A stretch of 42,061 nucleotides of DNA, taken from the NCBI GenBank assembly GCA_003194445.1, contig PQXF01000016.1, forward strand, positions 1 through 42,061. The letters are read 5' to 3'. Below the pieces are notes generated by a model that was not told the DNA's origin, searched no databases, and saw nothing but the letters and a program-made list of their open reading frames with translations. Made by a program: the position numbers and the translations under genes. Positions 33,737-41,579 of this stretch are shown here, piece after piece (position 1 is the stretch's first letter; the number at the start of each line of letters is the position of its first letter). This DNA is from Candidatus Methanogaster sp. Lineage in GTDB: Archaea > Halobacteriota > Methanosarcinia > Methanosarcinales > Methanogasteraceae.

Positions 33737-36274
33737 ATGGGAATCGAAGAGAACTTTCCACTGGAGCAGTTAACGCCCATCGCAAAAGCGGAAGCCAGTT
33801 CAAGACAGAACTACAGACCAATATATTCTCTTCACAAATGGTGGGCACAGCGTCTGGGATCGGTTTTCAGAACTATCGGTTTATCCACCTTTTTGAATAC
33901 CGATGATCCAAACGAAGTATGGGATCATTATTTCAAAAGTAATGATTTTTCAGACAAAATCGTTCTCGATCCATTCATGGGTAGCGGAACTACATTGGTG
34001 GAATTGAATCGGCTGGGCGCAAAGACCATCGGCATCGATATCAACCCTGTTGCATGGTGGACTGTGAAAAAGGAACTTGAGCCGGTCGATACCAACGAAC
34101 TGGAAAAGGCGTTCAAAACTCTGGAGAGAAATGTAGCAGACAAGATCAAACAATACTACAAGACCGAATGCCCGATATGTCACAGAGAAGCCGATGTGAT
34201 GTATTATTTCTGGGTGAGGAAGGTGAAATGTATTTCCTGTGGAAAAGATGTTCATTTGTTTAAATATCATGTTATTGCGCGAGAAAAAGAAAAACATCCT
34301 GCGGTCGTTGTGTGTCCAGATTGCTGGCACATATTTGAGATGCACAGTTCAAGAGAAATAACCCAGTGCCCGAAATGCAGTTCCGAGTTTGATCCAAACA
34401 AGGGAACATTCGAAGGAGGGGATTATACCTGCCCGCATTGCAAACAGGGATATAATGTGCTGAAAACTATTCAGAGAGGGGATAGCCCACCCGAATGCGA
34501 TATGTATGCCATTGAATATTATTGTCCAGTGTGCAAAAGAAGGGGATACAAAGAGCCGAGTGCTGATGATTTGAAACTCTATGAAGATGTTGGAAGAGAA
34601 TTTGAAGAATGTAAGACCGCGTTGATCTTTCCAGAGCAGAGTGTCCCCATAGGCGAGAAGACAAAAGAATTACTTAATTTTAATTTCAAAACATTCAGTT
34701 CATTGTTTAATGAACGCCAAATATTATGTCTTTCCAATCTTTTATCCGAAATACGAAAAATCGATAACAAAAAAATTCGAGAATTGTTGATAACGTCTTT
34801 TTCGAGTTCATTAGAGTATCACAATATGCTTTGCCAATACAATTATACTAAAAGGCACATCATAAATTCATTTAACCATCATGCTTTCCCAATCACTATG
34901 ATTCCTTGTGAGAACAATATTTTTGGGATTAATTACAAGGTTCGAGGAAGGAATCTTGGAGCAGGGACATTTTATTCTTATTTTACTCGTCTATTCGAAG
35001 CAAAACAATACTGTGACACTCCATTTGAAAAATACCGTAGCAAAGGAAAAGTAATCAAATCGAAAGTTAATGACGAAAAGATAAACGGAGAATTTGCTGA
35101 AAGTTTCGAGGAACTAAGAAACGGAGCCAAAAACAGCATGGTTCTATGTAGAACTTCGGAGAACATGGATTTTATTCCGGATAAGTCAATTGACGCCGTA
35201 ATTACAGATCCCCCTTACTATTCAAATGTGATGTATTCTGAACTGGCAGATTTCTTTTACGTCTGGCTGAGGGAAGCTTTAAAGGATGAATATGAGGAGT
35301 TTAAGCCTGAACTATCCCCGAAAGTAAATGAGATCGTCAAAAACAAGGTTCAAGGAAAGGATGACGATTTCTTCATCGAGGGTATAACCCGCGTATTCGG
35401 GGAATGCTGCAGGGTCTTGAAGGATGATGCTCCAATGGTATTCACATACCACCACAAACAGTCTCAGGCATGGGCTGCGGTCCTGGAGGCTATTCTAAAG
35501 GCAGGATTCTACGTGTCAGCGATATACCCTGTTACCAGTGACCCATCGTTCAATCCACATATTAGGGATAAGAATTCGATAGAATACGATGCCATAATCA
35601 TCTGCAGAAAGAGAACAGAGGAGAAGCGGACGACCTTTGAGAACTACGAGGAAGAACTCTATATCAATGCAAAAAAGATCATCGAAAACGAGCGTAAGAA
35701 GAGACCTCATCTCTCCAGGGGTGATATTTCTGTAATCGTCTTTGGAAAATGTCTGGAAATCTATTCAGAGTATTATCCGAACATCACCTCGAATGGAGAG
35801 CTAGTATCGGTAGACACTGCCATCGATAAGGTCTGGGAGATCATCGAGCAGTTATCAGAGACTGATTATCTGCCGCATGAGCTGGACCCGATAACCAGAG
35901 CGTTCACGCTGAATCTGTTTGAGCCGGGAGGGATAAGTTACAACGAATTAAACAAGAGATTGCGCCAGCGTGGTATAGATATATCCGAACTGGATGCGGA
36001 ACAACTCATCTCTGGTCCGAAAAATGCCAAGAGACCAGCAGACCCATTCTCAAGAAAGAAGTATATCGAAGGGAAGTTGGGTAAGGACGGAGATATCCTC
36101 GATATCGACAAGGTTCAATATCTCTACATCCTCTACACCACCGATAAAAACCCATCAGAGTGGCTGCGAAAGTGGAAAACTCTTGAATTGGAGCAACTCT
36201 GCAAGATTCTCGCAGAAAAAACAGGAGATTCTCGATATGCAAACGTGATGGAGATAACGCTTGATATGTTCTGA
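33737..36274 (+). CDS. DUF1156/COG1743-type DNA adenine methylase with zinc ribbons
   Basis: 845 residues. The N-terminus has the family mark SLHKWWAQRLG (residues 31-41) and the SAM-binding DPFMGSGTT (78-86). Between residues about 143 and 265 are several Cys pairs (CPICH, CISCG, CPDC, CPKC, CPHC, CPVC) forming zinc ribbons. The catalytic DPPYYSNVMY lies at about 491-500, as in N6-adenine methylases. COG1743 enzymes are the PglX variant of type 3 BREX and occur in related antiviral clusters. The methylase marks self DNA. It has AAGGT upstream of the ATG. The following small gene starts within 12 bases. Confidence 0.9.
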   Translation: MGIEENFPLEQLTPIAKAEASSRQNYRPIYSLHKWWAQRLGSVFRTIGLSTFLNTDDPNEVWDHYFKSNDFSDKIVLDPFMGSGTTLVELNRLGAKTIGIDINPVAWWTVKKELEPVDTNELEKAFKTLERNVADKIKQYYKTECPICHREADVMYYFWVRKVKCISCGKDVHLFKYHVIAREKEKHPAVVVCPDCWHIFEMHSSREITQCPKCSSEFDPNKGTFEGGDYTCPHCKQGYNVLKTIQRGDSPPECDMYAIEYYCPVCKRRGYKEPSADDLKLYEDVGREFEECKTALIFPEQSVPIGEKTKELLNFNFKTFSSLFNERQILCLSNLLSEIRKIDNKKIRELLITSFSSSLEYHNMLCQYNYTKRHIINSFNHHAFPITMIPCENNIFGINYKVRGRNLGAGTFYSYFTRLFEAKQYCDTPFEKYRSKGKVIKSKVNDEKINGEFAESFEELRNGAKNSMVLCRTSENMDFIPDKSIDAVITDPPYYSNVMYSELADFFYVWLREALKDEYEEFKPELSPKVNEIVKNKVQGKDDDFFIEGITRVFGECCRVLKDDAPMVFTYHHKQSQAWAAVLEAILKAGFYVSAIYPVTSDPSFNPHIRDKNSIEYDAIIICRKRTEEKRTTFENYEEELYINAKKIIENERKKRPHLSRGDISVIVFGKCLEIYSEYYPNITSNGELVSVDTAIDKVWEIIEQLSETDYLPHELDPITRAFTLNLFEPGGISYNELNKRLRQRGIDISELDAEQLISGPKNAKRPADPFSRKKYIEGKLGKDGDILDIDKVQYLYILYTTDKNPSEWLRKWKTLELEQLCKILAEKTGDSRYANVMEITLDMF

Positions 36275-36285
36275 AGGTGCTGAAA

Positions 36286-36585
36286 ATGAGACTAAAACGC
36301 GGGTTTAATATCGTTGAGAACGAATACGATCACTTTGAGGATACAATGACACTCCTCGAATTTCTTAATAATATTCGTAGAGATGAACAGATACCTTCCA
36401 GACTGACTGTCAAAGGTCTGGATACACTGCTCCTCAATTCATGCGATCAGGAGGAGATGGGGATGTTTATTGGTGAGTTGTTGAGAGATGGGCAGAGCAA
36501 GGGACTGATACGCACTTCCACGGTTGTGCAATTCATCGTGAACGGCAAGATCACAAAAGACATCCATACGAAGATCAAGGTGTGA
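36286..36585 (+). CDS. Small unknown protein after the methylase
   Basis: 99 residues from ATG 36286, which has AGGTG upstream; a GTG at 36277 is also in frame. It starts MRLKRGFNIVENEYDHFEDT, is soluble and helical, and no family is recognised. It is the last gene of the BREX-like operon. It may be a small accessory subunit. Confidence 0.6.
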   Translation: MRLKRGFNIVENEYDHFEDTMTLLEFLNNIRRDEQIPSRLTVKGLDTLLLNSCDQEEMGMFIGELLRDGQSKGLIRTSTVVQFIVNGKITKDIHTKIKV

Positions 36586-36738
36586 AATGAGTACATCAAT
36601 CTTGAGAATCTGTTCTATGGCAAGGTGTCGCGGCTGGCTCCTGATTGGGTACATGCGGTGAGGTAGGATGGAAGATTGAGGGTAGGAAAAGGACGATGGA
36701 AGGGTTATCGAAGGATTGTTTGAAGGAGATTTAGTAAA
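36586..36738 (+). pseudogene. Possible truncated gene at a cassette seam
   Basis: Right after the small gene the frame reads NEYINLENLFYGKVSRLAPD, then WVHAVR and a stop near 36666. It looks like a piece of a real protein, but no start or family can be given. It lies exactly where G+C content drops into the next two genes. Confidence 0.3.
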
Positions 36739-37725
36739 ATGAACAATATTGAAGTTATCAAGGTCGCTTCTTTCGAATTGATAAGAGAGAAGCGAGAGAA
36801 GAAAATCAAAAGTCAAATATTTTTCACAGAGTCTATACCATCGGATATGAAGGACGCATTGGATGAAAATCTAAACGCATTATTGTCACTTCCCGAGGCC
36901 GAAGTGAAGAGGGATACCGGCAAAAACCCCCCAATTATTTATGACACACCTCTACTCAATAAAATAAGGGATAATGCACAATCCAAGTGCTTTATTGTTG
37001 ATTTTATCGATGATACAAAATTAGATCTGATATCTTCCCTGCAAAATAATGGTCAAGATGATGTGTTCAAGGAAATAACTGGCAATATTGCAAACCATCT
37101 TAAAGGCCGTCCGAGATGGCCGGTATGCTTAATTATAATTGTACAATTTAGAGTTTCAGGGATCGATGATGCCTTTATTGGCATTCTAACAACAGATTTA
37201 AAGGTTGGTGAACATTTAACATACGATACAAAACAAATATTGAAGGAGCTCACTAATCCCATTTCCGATCGTTATCTTGCTAAAGGTTTAATATTTCCAC
37301 ATATAGTGATAAAAGATGGTGAACTAACTACTGAAAATAGAGTTAAGATATATCAAAAGAGTGATGCAAATTATTTTTATGATTTTCTTTCATTGAATCG
37401 TCCGTTGGATCCAGAAAAACATTTTAATGAAAAATATTCAAATATATCTTCTTTGAAAGAATTTGATCAGATAATAAATCCAAACGATAAGGAATATATA
37501 AAATATACTATAATTAAAGTTCTAATCGATAATCTAAAAATAGAAGGGATTTTATATTCTGATCTGAAGAGAAAGATAAAGTTTGCTGAACTTCCTGATT
37601 CTGATATTAAAATAGTAGTGATCGAAGGTCATGAAATAGTAGTCAAAATAGGCGATAAAGAATTGAATGCAGATTTTTCTGAAGCCAATGAAATTAGAAG
37701 TTTGTTTGGTGATAAAAATGAATGA
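36739..37725 (+). CDS. AT-rich orphan gene A
   Basis: 328 residues. No recognised domain. The sequence is soluble, with a hydrophobic strand WPVCLIIIVQFRV (residues about 127-139) and a segment AFIGILTTDLKVGEHLTYD that looks like a beta-hairpin core. The C-terminal 60 residues are rich in Lys, Asp and Ile. Base composition is visibly more AT-rich than the genes on both sides. The stop overlaps the next gene by 8 bases, so the two form a pair. Location inside a defence island suggests a two-gene defence or toxin-antitoxin unit, but that is inference. Confidence 0.65.
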   Translation: MNNIEVIKVASFELIREKREKKIKSQIFFTESIPSDMKDALDENLNALLSLPEAEVKRDTGKNPPIIYDTPLLNKIRDNAQSKCFIVDFIDDTKLDLISSLQNNGQDDVFKEITGNIANHLKGRPRWPVCLIIIVQFRVSGIDDAFIGILTTDLKVGEHLTYDTKQILKELTNPISDRYLAKGLIFPHIVIKDGELTTENRVKIYQKSDANYFYDFLSLNRPLDPEKHFNEKYSNISSLKEFDQIINPNDKEYIKYTIIKVLIDNLKIEGILYSDLKRKIKFAELPDSDIKIVVIEGHEIVVKIGDKELNADFSEANEIRSLFGDKNE

Positions 37726-38650
37726 AAACCAAATGAAAGGGTATAATGTGTATGTAGATCCTTTTTATTTTCAAGATTCATTCTCTGATTACATAGAACC
37801 GCTATCATTACTTGCAGACGAAATATTCGTATATGACCCAACTAACTGGCTTTCGTCTGAAAATTATTCACAATCGAAGTTTAAAGATTTTGTAGAAGAG
37901 GAAATATTTATCCCTATTTATAATGAACCTCCAGATTATGAAGTTCCATTTTATCTAACAAGAGATGGCATTATTGGGGATGGAGATTTTTTCTACGCTT
38001 ATAATGAGCATCTTCGAGACGATTTTGAAGATGATGAGTTAAATAGATTTATTAAAACTGTACTGCCAAATCAAAGTAAATATTCTGCTGAAGATATAGT
38101 TTTCTCAATGGATTGGGATATGATAGTTTCACAGGCTCTTAATGCTAATTCTTTGATAACGTCTGAATTGAAACCTCTATGGGAATTGAAATTCTCAAAA
38201 ATTTTAAATGAGGAAAAAACAAGCACAATGAGAGATTTTTTAGTTAATTACACATTAAAAATGCCAAAAGACTTTACAATTGACCAAATTAAAAATTTAA
38301 GAACGGATAACGGATCAAAAAAGATTCGGAAGTGGTTTGAAACCACATACCATAAAATCAGTACTTTGGAATCCCATGAAAATGTGGACCTGAATGATGG
38401 TGAAATTCTATTAAGAGAATTTCAAGAGATGCTGTATGTGGAAGAAAGAAGAACCCAAAAATTCAGCAAATATGGTGCAGCTATCCCCTCAATCCTCATT
38501 ACTATCGTAGGGCTTTCAGTAGATCCAGTTGCTAGTATAGCCGGCCCCGTGTCGAGTCCTGTCGTTTCCTCTTTGATTGAGAGAATCTATAAAAAGTTTG
38601 GAAAAAATAATTGGACATTTTTATTGGCTGATATAAAAAATTCAAGATGA
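37718..38650 (+). CDS. AT-rich orphan gene B
   Basis: 310 residues from ATG 37718, chosen because it gives the usual short overlap with gene A (an in-frame start at 37667 would overlap by 59 bases). It reads MNENQMKGYNVYVDPFYFQD at the start. It is acidic and soluble for most of its length, with one weakly hydrophobic stretch near the C-terminus (AAIPSILITIVGLSVDPVAS), possibly membrane-inserting. No domain is recognised. It shares the AT-rich composition of gene A. A hydrophobic C-terminal segment after a soluble domain recalls effector proteins of abortive-infection systems, but no motif confirms this. Confidence 0.65.
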   Translation: MNENQMKGYNVYVDPFYFQDSFSDYIEPLSLLADEIFVYDPTNWLSSENYSQSKFKDFVEEEIFIPIYNEPPDYEVPFYLTRDGIIGDGDFFYAYNEHLRDDFEDDELNRFIKTVLPNQSKYSAEDIVFSMDWDMIVSQALNANSLITSELKPLWELKFSKILNEEKTSTMRDFLVNYTLKMPKDFTIDQIKNLRTDNGSKKIRKWFETTYHKISTLESHENVDLNDGEILLREFQEMLYVEERRTQKFSKYGAAIPSILITIVGLSVDPVASIAGPVSSPVVSSLIERIYKKFGKNNWTFLLADIKNSR

Positions 38651-38696
38651 CACAAGACTTCTTATATCTATCATCACCCACCATGCACCCCATCCC

Positions 38697-39188
38697 ATGC
38701 CCCCCCAAATGCCCAGAAACCCCCAGAAGAACAAAAACCACAAGACACTGATCAGTAAAATGCACGACAAAATCAAGGATGGAGGCGCCCTCCACGAACA
38801 ACTGCCCACAGCAACCACGTCGGATGAGATCGCAGGATATGTAAAGTTTCCGGAGGTTGCCTATACTGAGATTGAAACGGGAGCCCATGATGCTGGAGTG
38901 GCGCTAAAAATAACAGACTTCCAGCTTCCTCCAACCGCAGAACTGGCAGAGATTGCCAGCAAAGTCAGTGATTCAAGAGAACTTATCGACTACCAGGCGA
39001 TAGACTGGAATTACAAAGGCGATGCCTTCCACAACCAGTGGCAGAGTTTTAGAGTGAAGAAGAATCTGTTGGTTGATTATGAGGCAAGATATACGTATGA
39101 GGATGGTGGAAAATATCAGATAATGATCAAGGTGGTGGACGTTTTCTGGAATGATACGAACAAGATGACGGGGGTCTGTTTGGAGTGA
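38697..39188 (+). pseudogene. Truncated C-terminal part of a DNA methyltransferase-like protein
   Basis: 163 residues from ATG 38697, with a better start possibly at 38760. The segments YQAIDWNYKGDAFHNQWQSF, YTYEDGGKY and IMIKVVDVFWNDTNK match the C-terminal tail I know from site-specific (type III-like) adenine methyltransferases, which usually reads IDIFGNDT there. No SAM-binding or catalytic motif is present, so the N-terminal part is lost. The first 20 codons are Pro/Lys-rich junk-like sequence. The stop overlaps the GTG start of the HD gene. Family recall is moderate. Confidence 0.55.
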
Positions 39189-40447
39189 AATTCTACGAGA
39201 TTCGAGATCCGATCTATGGGTTCATAGGGCTTAATGAGTTAGAAATGGACATAGTGAACCATCCGGTCTTCCAGCGGCTGAGGAGAATCAAGCAATTGGG
39301 TTTTACCGAAATGGTCTATCCTTCGGCTAAACATAGTAGATTCGAACATTCGTTGGGGGTTATGGACCTTGCGACAAGGTTATATGACGGAATAGTAAAG
39401 AAAAATTCCCACATCCTGAAAGAGACGATAGGGCTTGATTGCGGTGAGTTGGATCGAGATAGAGAACTAATTAGATTGGCAGCTCTTCTTCATGATATCG
39501 GTCACACCCCATTCTCTCATGTCGGGGAGAGTCTAATGCCCACAAACCCGAAGACATCAAAACCATACAAACACGAACATTATTCGGCTGCGATAATAAA
39601 GGAAATCTTTAAAGATGTCATCGAGGATCATGAAGCCAGTGTTTACAACATTAAAGCCAGAGATGTGGCTGCCCTAATAGAGGGGGATGAAGAGATACTT
39701 AAGACACGATTCTTCTGGAAAGTTCTCATATCGGGACAACTGGATGCAGATCGTGGCGATTATTTATTGCGAGATTCTTACCATGCTGGTGTTAAATACG
39801 GAATTTACGATGTGGACCGACTTATAAACACTATCACGATAGGAGAAGACCCGGAAACAACAGATCCCATTCTCGCAATCGAAGATGGGGGCTGGCATGT
39901 GGCAGAATCGCTCGTGATTTCCAGGTATCACATGTTCACACAGATTTATTTTCACAAGACAAGAAGGGCTTACGATTATCACCTGACCAAAGCGCTGGAA
40001 GACATTTTGCCTGGAAAGAAGTTCCCGCCACCCGAAGAGCTTGAAGATTTTCTGAAGTGGGACGATTGGACTGTTGGATATAAAATTCTAAACTCCGGCC
40101 AAGAGGATTGTAAACGAATAAAGGAACGAGATCATCTGCGAATGGTGTATGAAACTCCGGAAAAACCAACTAAAGTGGATTTGAATAAATTTGAGAAGGC
40201 TAAAGAGGTATTGGAGAATATAGTTACCTATGAAGACGAAGCTAAGAATTCATGGTACAAATTCACGACTACAGAAGGAGGAGATGTAGAGATCTATATA
40301 AAAAAGGAGAATGATACAATATCTCCTTTGTCGGAATACTCAACCATCGTAAAAGAGATCGGTGGAATCAGGCAAAAAAGACTCTATGTGCCCCCGGAAG
40401 AGAAGAATAATGCTAAAAATAAGTTAATAAAGGAGGGATTACTATGA
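39185..40447 (+). CDS. HD-domain phosphohydrolase (dGTPase/SAMHD1-like, COG1078)
   Basis: 420 residues from GTG 39185. HD motifs are complete: SRFEHSLGVMDLA (first His), LLHDIGHTPFSHVGE (His-Asp pair and following His), and LDADRGDYLLRD (last Asp). The N-terminus EIRDPIYGFIGLNELEMDIV and QRLRRIKQLG are typical of COG1078. Such enzymes hydrolyse dNTPs to deoxynucleosides and triphosphate; in defence islands they can starve phage replication of nucleotides. The stop overlaps the start of a YwgA-like gene. In Bacillus subtilis the homologues ywfO and ywgA are also neighbours, so the pair is conserved across domains. Confidence 0.9.
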   Translation: MKFYEIRDPIYGFIGLNELEMDIVNHPVFQRLRRIKQLGFTEMVYPSAKHSRFEHSLGVMDLATRLYDGIVKKNSHILKETIGLDCGELDRDRELIRLAALLHDIGHTPFSHVGESLMPTNPKTSKPYKHEHYSAAIIKEIFKDVIEDHEASVYNIKARDVAALIEGDEEILKTRFFWKVLISGQLDADRGDYLLRDSYHAGVKYGIYDVDRLINTITIGEDPETTDPILAIEDGGWHVAESLVISRYHMFTQIYFHKTRRAYDYHLTKALEDILPGKKFPPPEELEDFLKWDDWTVGYKILNSGQEDCKRIKERDHLRMVYETPEKPTKVDLNKFEKAKEVLENIVTYEDEAKNSWYKFTTTEGGDVEIYIKKENDTISPLSEYSTIVKEIGGIRQKRLYVPPEEKNNAKNKLIKEGLL

Positions 40448-40965
40448 GCGAATCTACGATTGGAGATGCCGCAAAACTTGTCTATCTGGTAGATAGGTTA
40501 GAAAACGTATCTCCACAGGTTGGAAAGACGGTTGTGCAGAAGATGATGTTTCTGCTGGATAAGAAGGGTGTGGTGAATTATGACTACTCGTTATACCACT
40601 ATGGACCTTATTCTCCAGCAGTGGGGAACGACCTGAACTATGTGGAGTTCCTTGACGGAGTTGAGATCCATTGGATAAAGAACGAGGGTTATTTTATAAC
40701 ACCTGGCAGCAGTGCCGCGTCGCTGGAAGAATCCTTGAGTGTTGAGGAGAAGGGCACAATCGACGGGGTTGTAAAGAACTTTGGTCAGATGCGGGCATTG
40801 GACCTATCACTTCTTGCGACCGTCCTGTACTTCTGGGATCGATTCGAGGGCGATGCAGATGGATTAACAACGGCAGTTAAGAGCGTAAAACCCCAATATT
40901 CAGAAGAGGATATCCGGGAGAAGATCAGGCTATTAAATCTAAAATTTTTTGGCAAATCCGGCTAA
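40444..40965 (+). CDS. YwgA-like protein
   Basis: 173 residues in ATGA overlap with the HD gene. It resembles YwgA-family proteins: LVYLVDRLENVS, VGKTVVQKMMFLLDKKG, then YDYSLYHYGPYSPAVGNDL. The molecular function of YwgA is not established. The conserved adjacency to an HD phosphohydrolase implies that it regulates or binds that enzyme (inference). Confidence 0.75.
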   Translation: MSESTIGDAAKLVYLVDRLENVSPQVGKTVVQKMMFLLDKKGVVNYDYSLYHYGPYSPAVGNDLNYVEFLDGVEIHWIKNEGYFITPGSSAASLEESLSVEEKGTIDGVVKNFGQMRALDLSLLATVLYFWDRFEGDADGLTTAVKSVKPQYSEEDIREKIRLLNLKFFGKSG

Positions 40966-41043
40966 ACTCCTGAATTGTTGCTGGAATACGATGAATACGA
41001 CGAAGTAGACGTATTCACCACACAATTGAAGTAGAACCCCATC
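40966..41043 (+). pseudogene. Short gene tail between YwgA and nucleotidyltransferase
   Basis: The frame reads TPELLLEYDEYDEVDVFTTQ and stops just before the next ATG. It looks like the last codons of a lost gene; no start is present. Confidence 0.3.
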
Positions 41044-41445
41044 ATGCACCCCCACATCCAGACCCTGATCGAAATTATAAAAACCACCGTAAAGCAGGAT
41101 ATAATCTCGATAATCCTCTTCGGCAGCGCAGCAACCGGACATCTCAAAAAAGAAAGCGATATCGATATCCTGACCATAGTGAAAGAGTACAACGAACCCG
41201 TTTGCAAAGAATATTGGAAACGTATAAAGAAGAGCAGCTATCGGGCAATCGGCATCCCGGTAGATCTGATCTTCGCAGAAGAAGAGGCACTTGACAATAT
41301 CACAAGTTCTTTTTACCTAGATGTCATAGCAGACGGAAAAGTGATCTACGGAAAGGACGTCCTTGACCGAAATATATTCAAGCGACACAACATATCACCT
41401 ATCACAACAGGCGGTGTCAGAATTGGGTGGAGAATTTCAGCATAA
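41044..41445 (+). CDS. MNT-type minimal nucleotidyltransferase
   Basis: 133 residues. The active site is intact: FGSAATGHLKKESDIDIL (GS motif, then Asp-x-Asp), with a third acidic strand PVDLIFA. Small proteins of this family add nucleotides to partner toxins of the HEPN family and act as antitoxins. No HEPN gene is visible next to it. The last 20 residues (ISPITTGGVRIGWRISA) look foreign: a different frame over the same bases reads LGGEFQHKWVAIIERHGRTG. The natural C-terminus may therefore have been lost by a frameshift. Confidence 0.8.
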   Translation: MHPHIQTLIEIIKTTVKQDIISIILFGSAATGHLKKESDIDILTIVKEYNEPVCKEYWKRIKKSSYRAIGIPVDLIFAEEEALDNITSSFYLDVIADGKVIYGKDVLDRNIFKRHNISPITTGGVRIGWRISA

Positions 41446-41535
41446 ATGGGTGGCAATCATCGAAAGACATGGGCGTACCGGGCGCGGCACAGTATACGTG
41501 CTAAAGGGCTCAAACGACCCAGAAACGACTCAATG
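41411..41535 (+). pseudogene. Gene fragment overlapping the nucleotidyltransferase end
   Basis: The frame AVSELGGEFQHKWVAIIERH, then GRTGRGTVYVLKGSND, ends at a TGA near 41537. It reads like part of a small DNA-binding or nucleotidyltransferase-linked domain. No start of its own; possibly the displaced C-terminus of the preceding gene. Confidence 0.35.
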
Positions 41536-41579
41536 AGGACCTCCGGAAATAATGAAAACACCTGGTATGGGACACAAAA

